Made by a program: the position numbers and the translations under genes
Assembly: GCA_900315735.1 (NCBI GenBank)
Contig: ONAD01000003.1
Span: 82,549-146,548, forward strand
Length of the DNA: 64,000 nt
Reading direction: 5' to 3'
Source: an uncultured Lachnospiraceae bacterium
GTDB taxonomy: Bacteria > Bacillota > Clostridia > Lachnospirales > Lachnospiraceae
Part shown: positions 53,227 to 62,597 of the stretch, piece by piece
How the letters are laid out: each line of letters begins with the position of its first letter
Numbering within the stretch: the stretch's first letter is position 1
The notes under the pieces: generated by a model
What the model was told of the DNA's origin: nothing
The model's input: the letters and a program-made list of their open reading frames with translations, nothing else
The model's database searches: none

Positions 53227-54996
53227 ATGAGAAAGATACTGGACTTAATAACAGATGAGATGGTGAAAGCATTTGAAGCAGCCGGACTTGATGCAAAATA
53301 TGCAAAAGTAACTGTTTCAAACAGACCGGACTTATGTGAATATCAGTGCAACGGCGCTATGGCTGCTGCAAAAGAATATAAGAAAGCACCGATTATGATT
53401 GCTGAGGAAGTGGTAACACAGCTTAAGGATAATGCGATGTTTGAATCCGTAGAGGCAGTAAAGCCTGGATTCCTTAATTTAAAGCTGAATAATGAATTTG
53501 TGGCTTCCTATATCAGCAAGATGCAGGAGGATACAGAACGTTTAGGCTGTGACAAGGTAGAAAATCCGAAAACAATCATGATTGACTACGGTGGACCAAA
53601 TGTTGCAAAACCGCTTCATGTAGGACATTTACGTTCTGCCATTATCGGTGAGAGCATCAAACGTATTGGTAAATTCATGGGACACAATATGATTGGTGAT
53701 GTGCATCTGGGTGACTGGGGGCTTCAGATGGGACTGATTATTACCGAGTTAAAGCTCCGCAAGCCGGAACTTTGCTATTTTGATGAAAATTATGAGGGAG
53801 AATACCCGGTTGAACCTCCATTTACGATTTCCGAGCTGGAAGAAATTTATCCGACAGCCAGTGGAAAATCCAAAGAGGATGCAGCTTATAAAGAAGCTGC
53901 CATGCAGGCAACTTATGAATTACAGCATGGAAGAAGAGGTTATCAGGCATTACTTTCCCATATTTTAAATGTATCCGTAACGGACTTAAAGAAGAATTAT
54001 GCTAATTTAAATGTATCTTTTGAATTATGGAAGGGTGAGTCTGATGCACAGCCATATATCCCTGACATGGTACAGAAGATGAAAGATGACGGTTATGCAT
54101 ATATCAGTGATGGTGCACTGGTAGTAGACGTCAAAGAAGAGACCGACACGAAAGAAATTCCACCATGTATGATTTTAAAATCCGATGGAGCTTCTCTTTA
54201 TAATACAACAGACCTTGCAACGATTGTATGGCGTATGAAAGACTATCATCCGGATAAAATTATCTATGTGGTAGATAAACGTCAGGAATTGTATTTTACA
54301 CAGGTATTCCGTTGTGCCAGAAAGACACATCTTGTGGATGATGATACAGAGCTTCAGTTCTTAGGCTTTGGTACCATGAATGGAAAAGATGGTAAGCCAT
54401 TCAAGACCAGAGAGGGTGGTGTCATGCGATTAGAGACACTGCTTTCCAGTATTAATGATGAGATGTACCGCAAGATTACAGAGAACCGTACAGTAGAAGA
54501 AGAGGAAGCAAAAGCAACAGCAAAAGTAGTTGCACTTTCTGCAGTAAAATATGGAGATCTTTCCAATCAGGCTTCCAAGGATTATATTTTTGATATTGAC
54601 CGCTTTACTTCATTTGAAGGAAATACAGGTCCATATATCCTTTATACGATTGTTCGAATCAAATCCATTCTGAACAAGTATAAAGAGGCTGGAAAAGAAG
54701 CTGGAACAGCAGCAATCCTTCCGGCACATTCAGAAAGCGAGAAGGCATTGATGTTAGAGCTGACCCGTTTCAATGCAATGATGGAAAATGCATACGAAGA
54801 GACAGCACCACATAAGGTATGTTCCTATATCTATGATCTGGCAAATGCCTTGAATCACTTCTATCATGAGACAAAGATTATGGCAGAAGAAGACGAAGCA
54901 GTGCAGGCTTCCTATGTTCGTTTACTTAAGCTGACCAAACGGACATTAGAGGTTTGTATTGATGTATTAGGCTTCTCTGCACCAGACAGAATGTAA
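53227..54996 (+). CDS. argS: arginyl-tRNA synthetase
   Basis: 589 residues, class Ia. An N-terminal additional domain (1-110) is followed by the HIGH-like motif PLHVGHLRSAIIGES (about residue 130) in the Rossmann fold. The insert LQFLGFGTMNGKDGKPFKTREGGVMRL replaces the canonical KMSKS, as usual for ArgRS. The DALR anticodon-binding domain fills the C-terminus and ends GFSAPDRM. It charges tRNA-Arg and needs the tRNA for amino acid activation. A HAD phosphatase gene starts 10 bp after it. Confidence 0.97.
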   Translation: MRKILDLITDEMVKAFEAAGLDAKYAKVTVSNRPDLCEYQCNGAMAAAKEYKKAPIMIAEEVVTQLKDNAMFESVEAVKPGFLNLKLNNEFVASYISKMQEDTERLGCDKVENPKTIMIDYGGPNVAKPLHVGHLRSAIIGESIKRIGKFMGHNMIGDVHLGDWGLQMGLIITELKLRKPELCYFDENYEGEYPVEPPFTISELEEIYPTASGKSKEDAAYKEAAMQATYELQHGRRGYQALLSHILNVSVTDLKKNYANLNVSFELWKGESDAQPYIPDMVQKMKDDGYAYISDGALVVDVKEETDTKEIPPCMILKSDGASLYNTTDLATIVWRMKDYHPDKIIYVVDKRQELYFTQVFRCARKTHLVDDDTELQFLGFGTMNGKDGKPFKTREGGVMRLETLLSSINDEMYRKITENRTVEEEEAKATAKVVALSAVKYGDLSNQASKDYIFDIDRFTSFEGNTGPYILYTIVRIKSILNKYKEAGKEAGTAAILPAHSESEKALMLELTRFNAMMENAYEETAPHKVCSYIYDLANALNHFYHETKIMAEEDEAVQASYVRLLKLTKRTLEVCIDVLGFSAPDRM

Positions 54997-55006
54997 AGGA
55001 AAATAT

Positions 55007-55654
55007 ATGATTGATAATAGAATGGGTGCCATCTTTGATTTAGATGGCACTCTTTTAGACTCCATGGGAGTATGGCGAAAAATTGATGAGGATTTTCTTG
55101 GCAAAAGAGGATTTGTTGTGCCGGATGATTATCTGGTAGCAATTACTTCTAAGAATTTTGATGCGGCAGCAGAATATACCAAAGAGCGTTTTAATCTGCC
55201 GGAGTCAGAAGAAGAGATTATTAAAGAATGGTTTGATATGGCGATTGAAGCTTATACCAATGAAGTAAAGCTGAAAGCAGGTGTTATAGACTACCTGAAA
55301 CAACTGAGGGCAGAAGGAATTAAGATTGCAGCAGCAACTTCTTCCGATGAGCGGCTGTTTCGTCCCTGTCTTAACCATTGTGGCATCATGGAATATTTTG
55401 ATGCATTTACAGTGACGCAGGAAGTAAAGAGGGGAAAGGGATTCCCGGACGTTTACCAGCTTGCGGCAGAAAAGCTTTCTTTGAAACCGAAGCAGTGTGT
55501 GGTATATGAAGATATTTTAAAAGGTGTGGAAGGTGCAAAGATGGATGATTTCTATGTGGTAGGTGTGGAAGATATCCATTCCTCCTATGAGAAAAATGAA
55601 ATTATGCAGCTATCCGACCGTTATATCGTAAGCTTTGAAGAATTATTAGATTAA
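55007..55654 (+). CDS. HAD-superfamily phosphatase, beta-phosphoglucomutase-like
   Basis: 215 residues. Motif I is in AIFDLDGTLLDSMGVW (nucleophile Asp about 10), motif II in AAATSSDE, and motif IV in CVVYEDILKGVEGAK. A helical cap lies at 20-90. This is subfamily IA of HAD enzymes, which includes phosphoglycolate phosphatase and beta-phosphoglucomutase; the substrate cannot be named. It is closely linked to argS and probably co-transcribed. Confidence 0.85.
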   Translation: MIDNRMGAIFDLDGTLLDSMGVWRKIDEDFLGKRGFVVPDDYLVAITSKNFDAAAEYTKERFNLPESEEEIIKEWFDMAIEAYTNEVKLKAGVIDYLKQLRAEGIKIAAATSSDERLFRPCLNHCGIMEYFDAFTVTQEVKRGKGFPDVYQLAAEKLSLKPKQCVVYEDILKGVEGAKMDDFYVVGVEDIHSSYEKNEIMQLSDRYIVSFEELLD

Positions 55655-55770
55655 AAAAGCCGTCACACAAAAAACACAGTTTGACCGCATTTTTGTCACA
55701 AAATCATCGTCTTTTTAACACAACTTTCTCATAAACTTTCTGAGGTAAGATGTTATAAGGAGGAAGAGAC

Positions 55771-56712
55771 GTGATAGAGATTAGTCATTTGACGAAAAAA
55801 TACGGGACGCATGTGGCAGTAGAGGATTTGAATCTTACCATTGAGCCGGGAAGGATTTATGGATTCTTAGGACCGAATGGTGCAGGAAAATCAACTACAA
55901 TGAACATGATTACCGGATATCTGGGGGCGACAGAGGGAACTATTAAAATCAATGGATTTGATATTTTAGCACAGCCGGAGGAAGCAAAGAAATGTATTGG
56001 CTATTTGCCGGAACTGCCGCCTTTATACATGGATATGACGGTGGAAGAATATCTTTTGTTTGCAGCAGAACTTAAGAAGATTTCGAAAGAGAACCGGAAA
56101 CCATATGTAGAAGATGCCATGGCAACTACAAAGATTACCGATATGAGAGGAAGACTGATTAAAAATCTTTCCAAAGGATACCGGCAGAGAGTCGGACTGG
56201 CACAGGCAATCTTAGGTTATCCGGAAGTTATTATATTAGATGAGCCTACAGTAGGATTAGATCCGAAGCAGATGATTGAAATTCGTGATCTGATTCGAAG
56301 TCTTGGCAAGAAGCATACCGTGATTTTAAGTTCTCATATTCTTTCGGAAGTCCGGGCAGTATGTGATTACATATTTATTATTTCCCATGGAAAATTAGTT
56401 GCATCGGAAGAAACGGAAGAACTGGTAGAGAGGATGTCCGGTGGACAGGTAATTGAGCTTAAATTAAAAGCTGAAGAAACAAAAGTAAAAGAAGCTTTTG
56501 CAGATGCAGAACATATTACTGCAGTGGAGACAAAAAAACAGCCTGAGGATGGAATTACTGAGGTGACTGTAACAGCAGAAAAAAATGAAGATGTCAGAGA
56601 AGAGATTTTTCATATTTGTGCACAATCTGATATGCCGATTTTGGAAATGATAAACGGTGGTAAATCGCTGGAAGATATCTTTCTTGAACTTACATCAAAG
56701 GAGGAAGAGTAA
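55771..56712 (+). CDS. ABC transporter ATPase, GldA-like
   Basis: 313 residues. Walker A is GPNGAGKST (34-42), the signature LSKGYRQRVGLAQAI (about 134-148), Walker B VIILDEPTVGLDP and the H-loop SSHIL. The extra C-terminal domain of about 90 residues is typical of the GldA/ABC-2 group. A GTG start follows AAGGAGGAAGAG. The stop and next ATG overlap by one base. It energises the membrane protein encoded next; the exported substrate is unknown. Confidence 0.9.
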   Translation: MIEISHLTKKYGTHVAVEDLNLTIEPGRIYGFLGPNGAGKSTTMNMITGYLGATEGTIKINGFDILAQPEEAKKCIGYLPELPPLYMDMTVEEYLLFAAELKKISKENRKPYVEDAMATTKITDMRGRLIKNLSKGYRQRVGLAQAILGYPEVIILDEPTVGLDPKQMIEIRDLIRSLGKKHTVILSSHILSEVRAVCDYIFIISHGKLVASEETEELVERMSGGQVIELKLKAEETKVKEAFADAEHITAVETKKQPEDGITEVTVTAEKNEDVREEIFHICAQSDMPILEMINGGKSLEDIFLELTSKEEE

Positions 56713-58817
56713 TGCGTGCAATATGGAAAAGAGAATTAAAATCTTATTTTCAGACAGTGACCGGATGGCTTTTTATTGCGGCAACACTGGCACTGTTTGG
56801 TCTTTATTTTTATGTATACAATATGTATTATGGTTCGACAGACATCAGCAGTACTTTATCGGCAGTAACGTTTCTGTTTCTGGTTACTGTGCCGATTCTT
56901 ACCATGCGTACCCTGGCAGAGGAGCGGAAGAATAAGACAGACCAGTTGATTTTAACTTCACCGGTATCGGTAGAAAAAGTGGTTCTGGCAAAATATCTTG
57001 CCACCGGCACTGTATTTACCATCAGTGTAGCGGTTATGTGCCTGACACCGTTAATTATGTCTGCTTATGGAAGCGTCGCATTTGCAAAGAGTTATGTGGG
57101 AGTACTGGGCTTCTGGTTATATGGCATGACCTGTATTGCCATTGGAACTTTTGTATCTTCACTGACAGAGAGCATTGTGATTTCAGCAGTCCTTACCTTT
57201 GTATTTCTTTTTGTGGGATATCTGATGACCGGAATTACCAATCTGATTTCACAGAATGGAAATATTATTACAAAGATTTTAGGCTGCTATGATTTGACAA
57301 AACACATGGATATGTTAATGCAGGGAATTCTTGATGTATCCGGCATTGTATATTACATGTCCATGATTATCCTGTTTTTGTTCCTGACGGTACAGTCGAT
57401 ACAGAAGCGCCGTTGGAGAATGAGCAGTAAGAAATTAAAGCTTGGCGTATTCAGTTCAGCCATGGTTGTGATCGGAATCGTTGTTACGGTTGCAGTGAAC
57501 CTTGTGGTAAATGCATTACCGTCTTCCATTACATCAGTCGATTTGACAGCACAGAAGATGTATTCCATTTCCGATGATACGAAAGAGATTCTTCATAATC
57601 TGGACGAGGATGTCACAATTTATGTCCTGGAAGCAGAAGGAAATATGGATGATACTCTTGCGATGACATTGAAGCGTTATGAAAGCGAATCTTCCCATAT
57701 TTCGGTAGAATATAAAGACCCATCGGTATATCCTAATTTTTACCGGAATTATACGGACGATACGTCAATCACCAGAAAGAGCCTTATTGTAGAAAGCAGT
57801 AAACGTTTCAAAGTAATTAATTACAGCAATATTTATGAGACCAGTATTGATTACAGTACCTATACCAGCCAGACTACCGGCTATGATGGAGAGGGACAGC
57901 TTACCAGCGCCATTTCCTATGTTACATCGGATGAGATGCCGGTTATGTACGAACTGCAGGGACATGGCGAAACATCATTGAGTGGTAATTTTAAAGATGC
58001 TATTGAGAAAGCAAATGTTACTTTAAACAGCCTCAACCTGATGCAGGCGGATAGTATTCCGGATGATGCCCAGGCACTTATTATCAATGGACCGACTTCG
58101 GATTTTTCCTCAGATGATGCAGCAAAAGTAATTGATTATATTAATAGAGGTGGAAAGCTTTTTGTGACGTTATCCTATACGGATGCTGATATGAGCAATT
58201 TCTATTCGGTTTTAAATGAATTTGGCATCACAGCAGTAAACGGAATGGTAATGGAAACAAATACCGGTTCCTATTATCAGGCACCATATTATCTTTTACC
58301 AAATGTAGAAAGCAGTGCACTGACTTCCGGTGTGGATGGTTACGTGTTTACACCGTATGCAGTAGGCCTTACCTATAATGAAGATAACGAAAATGTAACC
58401 TATACACCATTACTTACCACTTCGGATGCAGCATACAGTAAGACGGATGCCACAAGTTCCTTAGAGCAGACGGAGGATGATATTACAGGACCGTTTACGG
58501 TAGGATTAAAGGCAGAGAAAAACCAGGATGATGCAAGTGCAGATATCCTTGTATATTCTTCCGTGAGTATGTTTACGGATGATGCAGACAGCATGGTATC
58601 CGGAAACAATTTATCTGTATTTTCAAAATCCATTGCAAGCTATATCCCGGAGGACAGTGGTTCCGCAGTTGTGATTCCGGTCAAAGAATATGACGGCAGT
58701 ACTTTAACCGTACCGGCTTCGGTTGTAATTGCATCAGCCGTAATCGGCATTGCAGTCGTTCCGTTAATGCTGCTGGTAATCGGTATCATAATCTGGATGA
58801 GAAGGAGAAAGAAGTAA
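56712..58817 (+). CDS. fused ABC-2 permease and GldG-like extracytoplasmic protein
   Basis: 701 residues combining two usual genes. Residues 1-230 are a six-helix ABC-2 permease with MRAIWKRELKSYFQT and PILTMRTLAEERKNKTDQLILTSPVS, as in GldF. After one more helix (about 245-268), residues 270-660 form the GldG-type domain outside the membrane (SVDLTAQKMYSISDDTKEIL, VMYELQGHGETSLSGNFKDAIEKA, ALIINGPTSDFSSDDAAKVIDYINRGGKLFV). A final helix and an RRRKK end close it. The genes on both sides complete a Gld-like ABC system. Confidence 0.88.
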   Translation: MRAIWKRELKSYFQTVTGWLFIAATLALFGLYFYVYNMYYGSTDISSTLSAVTFLFLVTVPILTMRTLAEERKNKTDQLILTSPVSVEKVVLAKYLATGTVFTISVAVMCLTPLIMSAYGSVAFAKSYVGVLGFWLYGMTCIAIGTFVSSLTESIVISAVLTFVFLFVGYLMTGITNLISQNGNIITKILGCYDLTKHMDMLMQGILDVSGIVYYMSMIILFLFLTVQSIQKRRWRMSSKKLKLGVFSSAMVVIGIVVTVAVNLVVNALPSSITSVDLTAQKMYSISDDTKEILHNLDEDVTIYVLEAEGNMDDTLAMTLKRYESESSHISVEYKDPSVYPNFYRNYTDDTSITRKSLIVESSKRFKVINYSNIYETSIDYSTYTSQTTGYDGEGQLTSAISYVTSDEMPVMYELQGHGETSLSGNFKDAIEKANVTLNSLNLMQADSIPDDAQALIINGPTSDFSSDDAAKVIDYINRGGKLFVTLSYTDADMSNFYSVLNEFGITAVNGMVMETNTGSYYQAPYYLLPNVESSALTSGVDGYVFTPYAVGLTYNEDNENVTYTPLLTTSDAAYSKTDATSSLEQTEDDITGPFTVGLKAEKNQDDASADILVYSSVSMFTDDADSMVSGNNLSVFSKSIASYIPEDSGSAVVIPVKEYDGSTLTVPASVVIASAVIGIAVVPLMLLVIGIIIWMRRRKK

Positions 58818-59450
58818 ATGAAGAAACAGAAAAAACAGTTGATTGCTTTATGCATCCTGCTTCTTGTCTGCGTTGTGGCGTGGGTTGGACTAACGAAGTG
58901 GAATAAGAGTCAGGAGCAGAAAAAACAGGAAGAGGAGGAAGCTTCAAAAGTAACGGTAACAGACATTGCCACAGAAGACGTAAATGCATTTTCCTATCAG
59001 TATAATAATGAGACACTATCTTTTGTGAAAGAAGATGACACCTGGTATTATGAGGCAGATAAGAGCATTTCCCTCAATCAGGATGCCGTGGAAACATTGG
59101 TTGCCACTGCAGCACAGCTTACCGCAGAACAGGAAATCAAGGACTATGAAGACTTATCCGAATATGGACTTGAAACTCCGTCAAATACCATTACACTGAC
59201 CACAGAGGATGGAACCACAACGCTTCTGATTGGAAATAAAAATGATATGCTGAGCCAGTATTATGTAAAGACGGATCAGTCTGACAGCATTTATCTGGCA
59301 GGAAGTGCAGTATATACCACTTACCAGAAAAGAATCGCGGATTTGACTGAGGCAGAGAGTACGGAAGAGACTGAACAGCCGGAAGAGGCACAAGAAGCAG
59401 ATACTGCGCAAGACGGAAATACGGAAAGCGCAACAGAAATTGCAGAATAA
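58818..59450 (+). CDS. DUF4340 membrane-anchored protein
   Basis: 210 residues with one N-terminal membrane helix (about 6-26, QLIALCILLLVCVVAWVGL), then a coiled, acidic stretch and a DUF4340 domain (VNAFSYQYNNETLSFVKEDDTWYYEADKSISLNQDAVETLVATAAQLTAEQ). The tail is rich in Glu and Thr. DUF4340 genes regularly follow GldF/GldG-type genes, as here with zero spacing, so the product is probably the third extracytoplasmic part of the same machine. Function unknown. Confidence 0.85.
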   Translation: MKKQKKQLIALCILLLVCVVAWVGLTKWNKSQEQKKQEEEEASKVTVTDIATEDVNAFSYQYNNETLSFVKEDDTWYYEADKSISLNQDAVETLVATAAQLTAEQEIKDYEDLSEYGLETPSNTITLTTEDGTTTLLIGNKNDMLSQYYVKTDQSDSIYLAGSAVYTTYQKRIADLTEAESTEETEQPEEAQEADTAQDGNTESATEIAE

Positions 59451-59455
59451 AAGGA

Positions 59456-59484
59456 TTGACAAGTAAAATATCCGTTGGTAAAAT
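59456..59484 (+). promoter_or_regulatory. promoter of the proS T-box leader
   Basis: TTGACA (59456-59461), a 17-base spacer and TAAAAT (59479-59484), only five bases after the end of the DUF4340 gene. Confidence 0.75.
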
Positions 59485-59490
59485 GTATGA

Positions 59491-59740
59491 GAAAGTGTGG
59501 AAGAGAAATAGTAATCATTGGAAGCCTTCAGAGAGAAAACGGCAGGTGAGAGTTTTTGACGGAAGATGATGAACCAGTCTTGGAGCTGCATACCTAAGCA
59601 GAAGTGAAGGTATGTCGGGTTCTCCCGTTACAGAGAGAAGGCATAAGATAATGTGCCGGAGTGCAGGAGCAATCCTGAATTTAGGTGGTACCACGGATGA
59701 AACATTCGCCCTAAGCTAAATCATAGCTTAGGGCTTTTTT
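59491..59740 (+). ncRNA. T-box leader of proS, specifier CCA (Pro)
   Basis: The T-box sequence AGGTGGTACCACGG is at 59683-59696. The terminator is GCCCTAAGCT (59708-59717) with AGCTTAGGGC (59725-59734), followed by six T residues. Stem I begins near CAGAGAG (59528-59535), and the specifier box reads GAA-CCA (59571-59576), so the leader should sense uncharged tRNA-Pro and allow proS transcription when proline is short. Confidence 0.93.
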
Positions 59741-59776
59741 ACGCAAGAAACTCGCACAGCGTGTTGCTCGTAGTTC
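59741..59776 (-). repeat. dispersed repeat copy R4
   Basis: On the minus strand it reads GAACTACGAGCAACACGC, then TGTGCGAG and TTTCTTGCGT. It starts directly after the T-run of the proS T-box terminator and lies in the RNA between leader and coding region. Confidence 0.7.
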
Positions 59777-59822
59777 GCTTTAAGCAGATGAGTTGCAAGA
59801 ATAGAAAAAAGGAGATAAGAAA

Positions 59823-61526
59823 ATGAAACTGGAAAAATTAGTTGGTGACCGGTTTAAAGAGAGACCGGCAGATTGTGTGATTGACAGTCACGCACTTATG
59901 GTAAAAGGTGGATACATCAAATATGTAGCAAATGGTATCTATTCTTCATTCCTGCCATTAAAGAGAATTACACGTAAGATTGAGCAGATTCTTCGTGAAG
60001 AGATGGACAAGGTAGACGGACAGGAAGTACAGTTCCCGGTTGTTATGCCTGCATCTATCTGGGAAGAATCCGGAAGATATGAAAGTATCGGAGATGAGCT
60101 GCTTCGTTTCACTGACAGAAACGGTGCGAAGATGGTACTTGGTATGACCCACGAAGAAGCAGCCGTACAGTTGGTTCGTGAGTATGCACAGAGTTATACC
60201 AAATATCCATTTATGATTTATCAGATTCAGACCAAATTCCGTGACGAAGCAAGACCTCGTGCCGGCTTAATCCGTGTAAGAGAATTTACTATGAAGGATG
60301 CGTATTCTTTCCATACCAGCCAGGAAGACTTAGAGCAGTATTATCAGAGAGTACACAAGGCATATGAGCGTATTTTTGAAAGAGCCGGCATTCCGGAAGT
60401 AGTATCCGTTGCATCTGACTCCGGTATGATGGGGGGAAGTCTTTCCCATGAGTTCATGCTTCTTACACCAATTGGAGAAGATTCCATTGTACTTTGTGAT
60501 GATTGTGGATATAAAGCGAATATGGAAGCAGCAGAAAATATTTCTGATATTGAAAGAGCAGCAGAATCTGCAGAACTGGAAAAGGTTCATACACCAAATA
60601 TCCATACCATTGAAGATATCTGTGAATTCTTTGGTGATAAGACCAGCAACTCCTGTAAAGCAGTTGTTTATCAGAAAAATTCAGATGACAGCTATGTAGT
60701 TATCTTTATCCGTGGCGATTTGGAAATCAATGAGACCAAGCTTGTAAATTATCTTGGTGACCAGATTCATCCGGCAGTTATTACAGAAGAGTGCGGATTA
60801 AATGCAGGTTATATCGGACCGGTTGGCTTACATATCAATGCACCTCATGTAGTATTATATGATAAGTCTCTGGAAGGAAGAAATAACTTATCCTGTGGAG
60901 CAAATGAAGAAGAATACCACTTCAAGGGACTTGATATGGAGCGTGATGTAAAAGATGCAGAATATCATGACTTTGCAAAGGTATACGAAGGTGGAATCTG
61001 CCCGAAATGTGGCAAGAAGACCATCCGTATTTCCAAAGGTATTGAAGTAGGAAATATCTTCCAGCTTGGAACCAAATATACCAAGTCCATGAAGATGACT
61101 TATGTAGATAAAGATGGTGAGAGACAGACTCCAATCATGGGCTGCTACGGTATCGGTGTCGGAAGACTTGCTGCCGCTGTATGTGAAGCACATCATGATG
61201 AGTATGGTCCAATCTGGCCAAAGGAAATTGCTCCATGGCAGGTTCACCTTTGTGCAGTAAGACCGGACAATGAAGAAGTAAAGGCTTTTGCAGATGATTT
61301 ATATGAGAAAATGCAGAATGCCGGTATTGAAGTTATCTATGATGACCGTACCGTAAGTGCCGGAGTTATGTTTGCTGATGCAGACCTTCTTGGAATTCCG
61401 CTTCGTGTTATCGTAAGTCCAAGAAATATGAAACAGGGAATCGTTGAAGTGACATCCCGTGACAAGACCTTAAAGGAACAGGTTCCGGTAGAAAACGTAT
61501 TTGAAGAAATTCAGAAATATTTATAA
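59823..61526 (+). CDS. proS: prolyl-tRNA synthetase, bacterial type with editing domain
   Basis: 567 residues, class II. Motif 1 region PVVMPASIWEESGRY, motif 2 TKFRDEARPRAGLIRVREFTMKDAYSFH and motif 3 GCYGIGVGRLAAAVCE are present. The YbaK-like editing insert (about 225-380) contains KAVVYQKNSDDSYVVIFIRGDLEINETKL. The anticodon-binding domain is at the C-terminus. It charges tRNA-Pro. Expression is controlled by the T-box leader upstream. AAGGAG precedes the start. Confidence 0.97.
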   Translation: MKLEKLVGDRFKERPADCVIDSHALMVKGGYIKYVANGIYSSFLPLKRITRKIEQILREEMDKVDGQEVQFPVVMPASIWEESGRYESIGDELLRFTDRNGAKMVLGMTHEEAAVQLVREYAQSYTKYPFMIYQIQTKFRDEARPRAGLIRVREFTMKDAYSFHTSQEDLEQYYQRVHKAYERIFERAGIPEVVSVASDSGMMGGSLSHEFMLLTPIGEDSIVLCDDCGYKANMEAAENISDIERAAESAELEKVHTPNIHTIEDICEFFGDKTSNSCKAVVYQKNSDDSYVVIFIRGDLEINETKLVNYLGDQIHPAVITEECGLNAGYIGPVGLHINAPHVVLYDKSLEGRNNLSCGANEEEYHFKGLDMERDVKDAEYHDFAKVYEGGICPKCGKKTIRISKGIEVGNIFQLGTKYTKSMKMTYVDKDGERQTPIMGCYGIGVGRLAAAVCEAHHDEYGPIWPKEIAPWQVHLCAVRPDNEEVKAFADDLYEKMQNAGIEVIYDDRTVSAGVMFADADLLGIPLRVIVSPRNMKQGIVEVTSRDKTLKEQVPVENVFEEIQKYL

Positions 61527-61582
61527 GAAGAGCTTGAACTATTGTAATATTGAAAGTTGCATATCGTAAATGAATGTGAGAA

Positions 61583-61620
61583 GAACTCCTGCTGGTTGGA
61601 AAAACTGGTGGGAGTTTTTT
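61583..61620 (+). terminator. terminator of proS
   Basis: AACTCC...GGAGTT outer stem with an inner GGTT/AACT pairing, then six T residues. Confidence 0.85.
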
Positions 61621-61706
61621 GATAAAGGACAAAAGAAAATATGTAGAAAAAGAAAGAATAGTGTCGTATAATACAAATACATTTAGAAAAGTAGGGAGAA
61701 GAAGCT

Positions 61707-62297
61707 ATGAAGTTATATCACGGAACAATATCGACTGGTGCAGATAATATAATAAAAAATGGTATTGTTTTAGAAAAAGGAAAGAAGAAAGTTGACTTTG
61801 GGCAGGGATTTTATACGACAAATTCATTTGAATTTGCTAAATCTACTGCGGTGAATAAAGCAAAAAAGACAAATTCGTATAATAATTGCAAATGTATAGT
61901 GTACCCAACTGTACTGACATATGAGTTTGATACGGATTTGGCAAAAAATATGAATGTGTTACAATTTCAAAATACAAATATAGAATGGGCGCAATTTATT
62001 ATAAATAATAGAAATGGAATAGAATATATGAAAAGTGCTGAGACACACTTTCATAATATTTATAAAAAATATGATATTGTAAAAGGAGCTATTGCAGACA
62101 ATAGTATAGTTCTTTTGAGCCAAATGTTAAAATTATCAGGGAAAAGGGTAAAAGAAGAAGATATAAAATCCATGTTGTATTCTTATCTTACTTGTCAGAT
62201 ATCTTTTCATACAGAAAGAAGTATCAGTTGCATAGAATTGAAAACTTGTGATATAATAAAGCCGAATAAAGAGAAAGGAGATGTTATAAATGAATAA
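61707..62297 (+). CDS. DUF3990 protein, predicted ADP-ribosyltransferase-type toxin
   Basis: 196 residues. The start MKLYHGTISTGADNIIKNGI, the DFGQGFYTT block, the NIEWAQFI block and YDIVKGAIADN match the DUF3990 family, which has the ART fold. The usual H-Y-E triad can be read as His 5, Tyr 36 and Glu 93. The gene is clearly more AT-rich than its neighbours and uses AAA, ATA and TTT heavily, a sign of recent acquisition. It overlaps the next small gene by eight bases. A toxin role is inferred from family and gene pairing. A -10 TATAAT is at 61667-61672. Confidence 0.8.
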   Translation: MKLYHGTISTGADNIIKNGIVLEKGKKKVDFGQGFYTTNSFEFAKSTAVNKAKKTNSYNNCKCIVYPTVLTYEFDTDLAKNMNVLQFQNTNIEWAQFIINNRNGIEYMKSAETHFHNIYKKYDIVKGAIADNSIVLLSQMLKLSGKRVKEEDIKSMLYSYLTCQISFHTERSISCIELKTCDIIKPNKEKGDVINE

Positions 62298-62505
62298 ATT
62301 TAATATAGAAAAATTTAAGTTATTCTTGATGGAAGAATTAGTGAGTGAATATAATGTTACAGAATTAGAAGCTCAGAGAATGATTGCAAAGTCCACAGTT
62401 AATAAGATGTTAAAAACATCTCCAGAGTTTATCATGCATTATTCGATAGAAGATAATGCAAAAGAGGTCTACAATGAATTTATGGGGATTCCACTTGAAA
62501 TGTAA
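62290..62505 (+). CDS. DUF3791 protein, predicted antitoxin partner
   Basis: 71 residues, all helical by appearance: FKLFLMEELVSEYNVTELEAQRMIAKSTVNKMLKTSPEFIMHYSIEDNAKEVYNEF. It matches the short DUF3791 family that often lies next to DUF3990. AAAGGAG lies within the end of the toxin gene, and the ATG overlaps its stop, so translation is coupled. It has no recognisable DNA-binding motif; direct binding to the toxin is the likely mode, by inference. Confidence 0.75.
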   Translation: MNKFNIEKFKLFLMEELVSEYNVTELEAQRMIAKSTVNKMLKTSPEFIMHYSIEDNAKEVYNEFMGIPLEM

Positions 62506-62526
62506 GAATATGTGAAAACTATATTC

Positions 62527-62566
62527 AAACTACGAGAAACACGCTTTGCGAGCAACTTGCGTAAAA
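62527..62566 (+). repeat. dispersed repeat copy R5
   Basis: CAAACTACGAGAAACACGC, then TTTGCGAGCAACTTGCGTAA; the best match to the five-copy consensus. It lies between the DUF3791 gene and its terminator. Confidence 0.75.
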
Positions 62567-62570
62567 GATA

Positions 62571-62597
62571 AAAGAGGCATTATAGCCTCTTTTTTTA
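62571..62597. terminator. terminator between the DUF3990/DUF3791 pair and clc
   Basis: AAAGAGGC-ATTATA-GCCTCTTTTTTT, a short perfect stem with A- and T-runs that can serve both converging genes. Confidence 0.85.
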
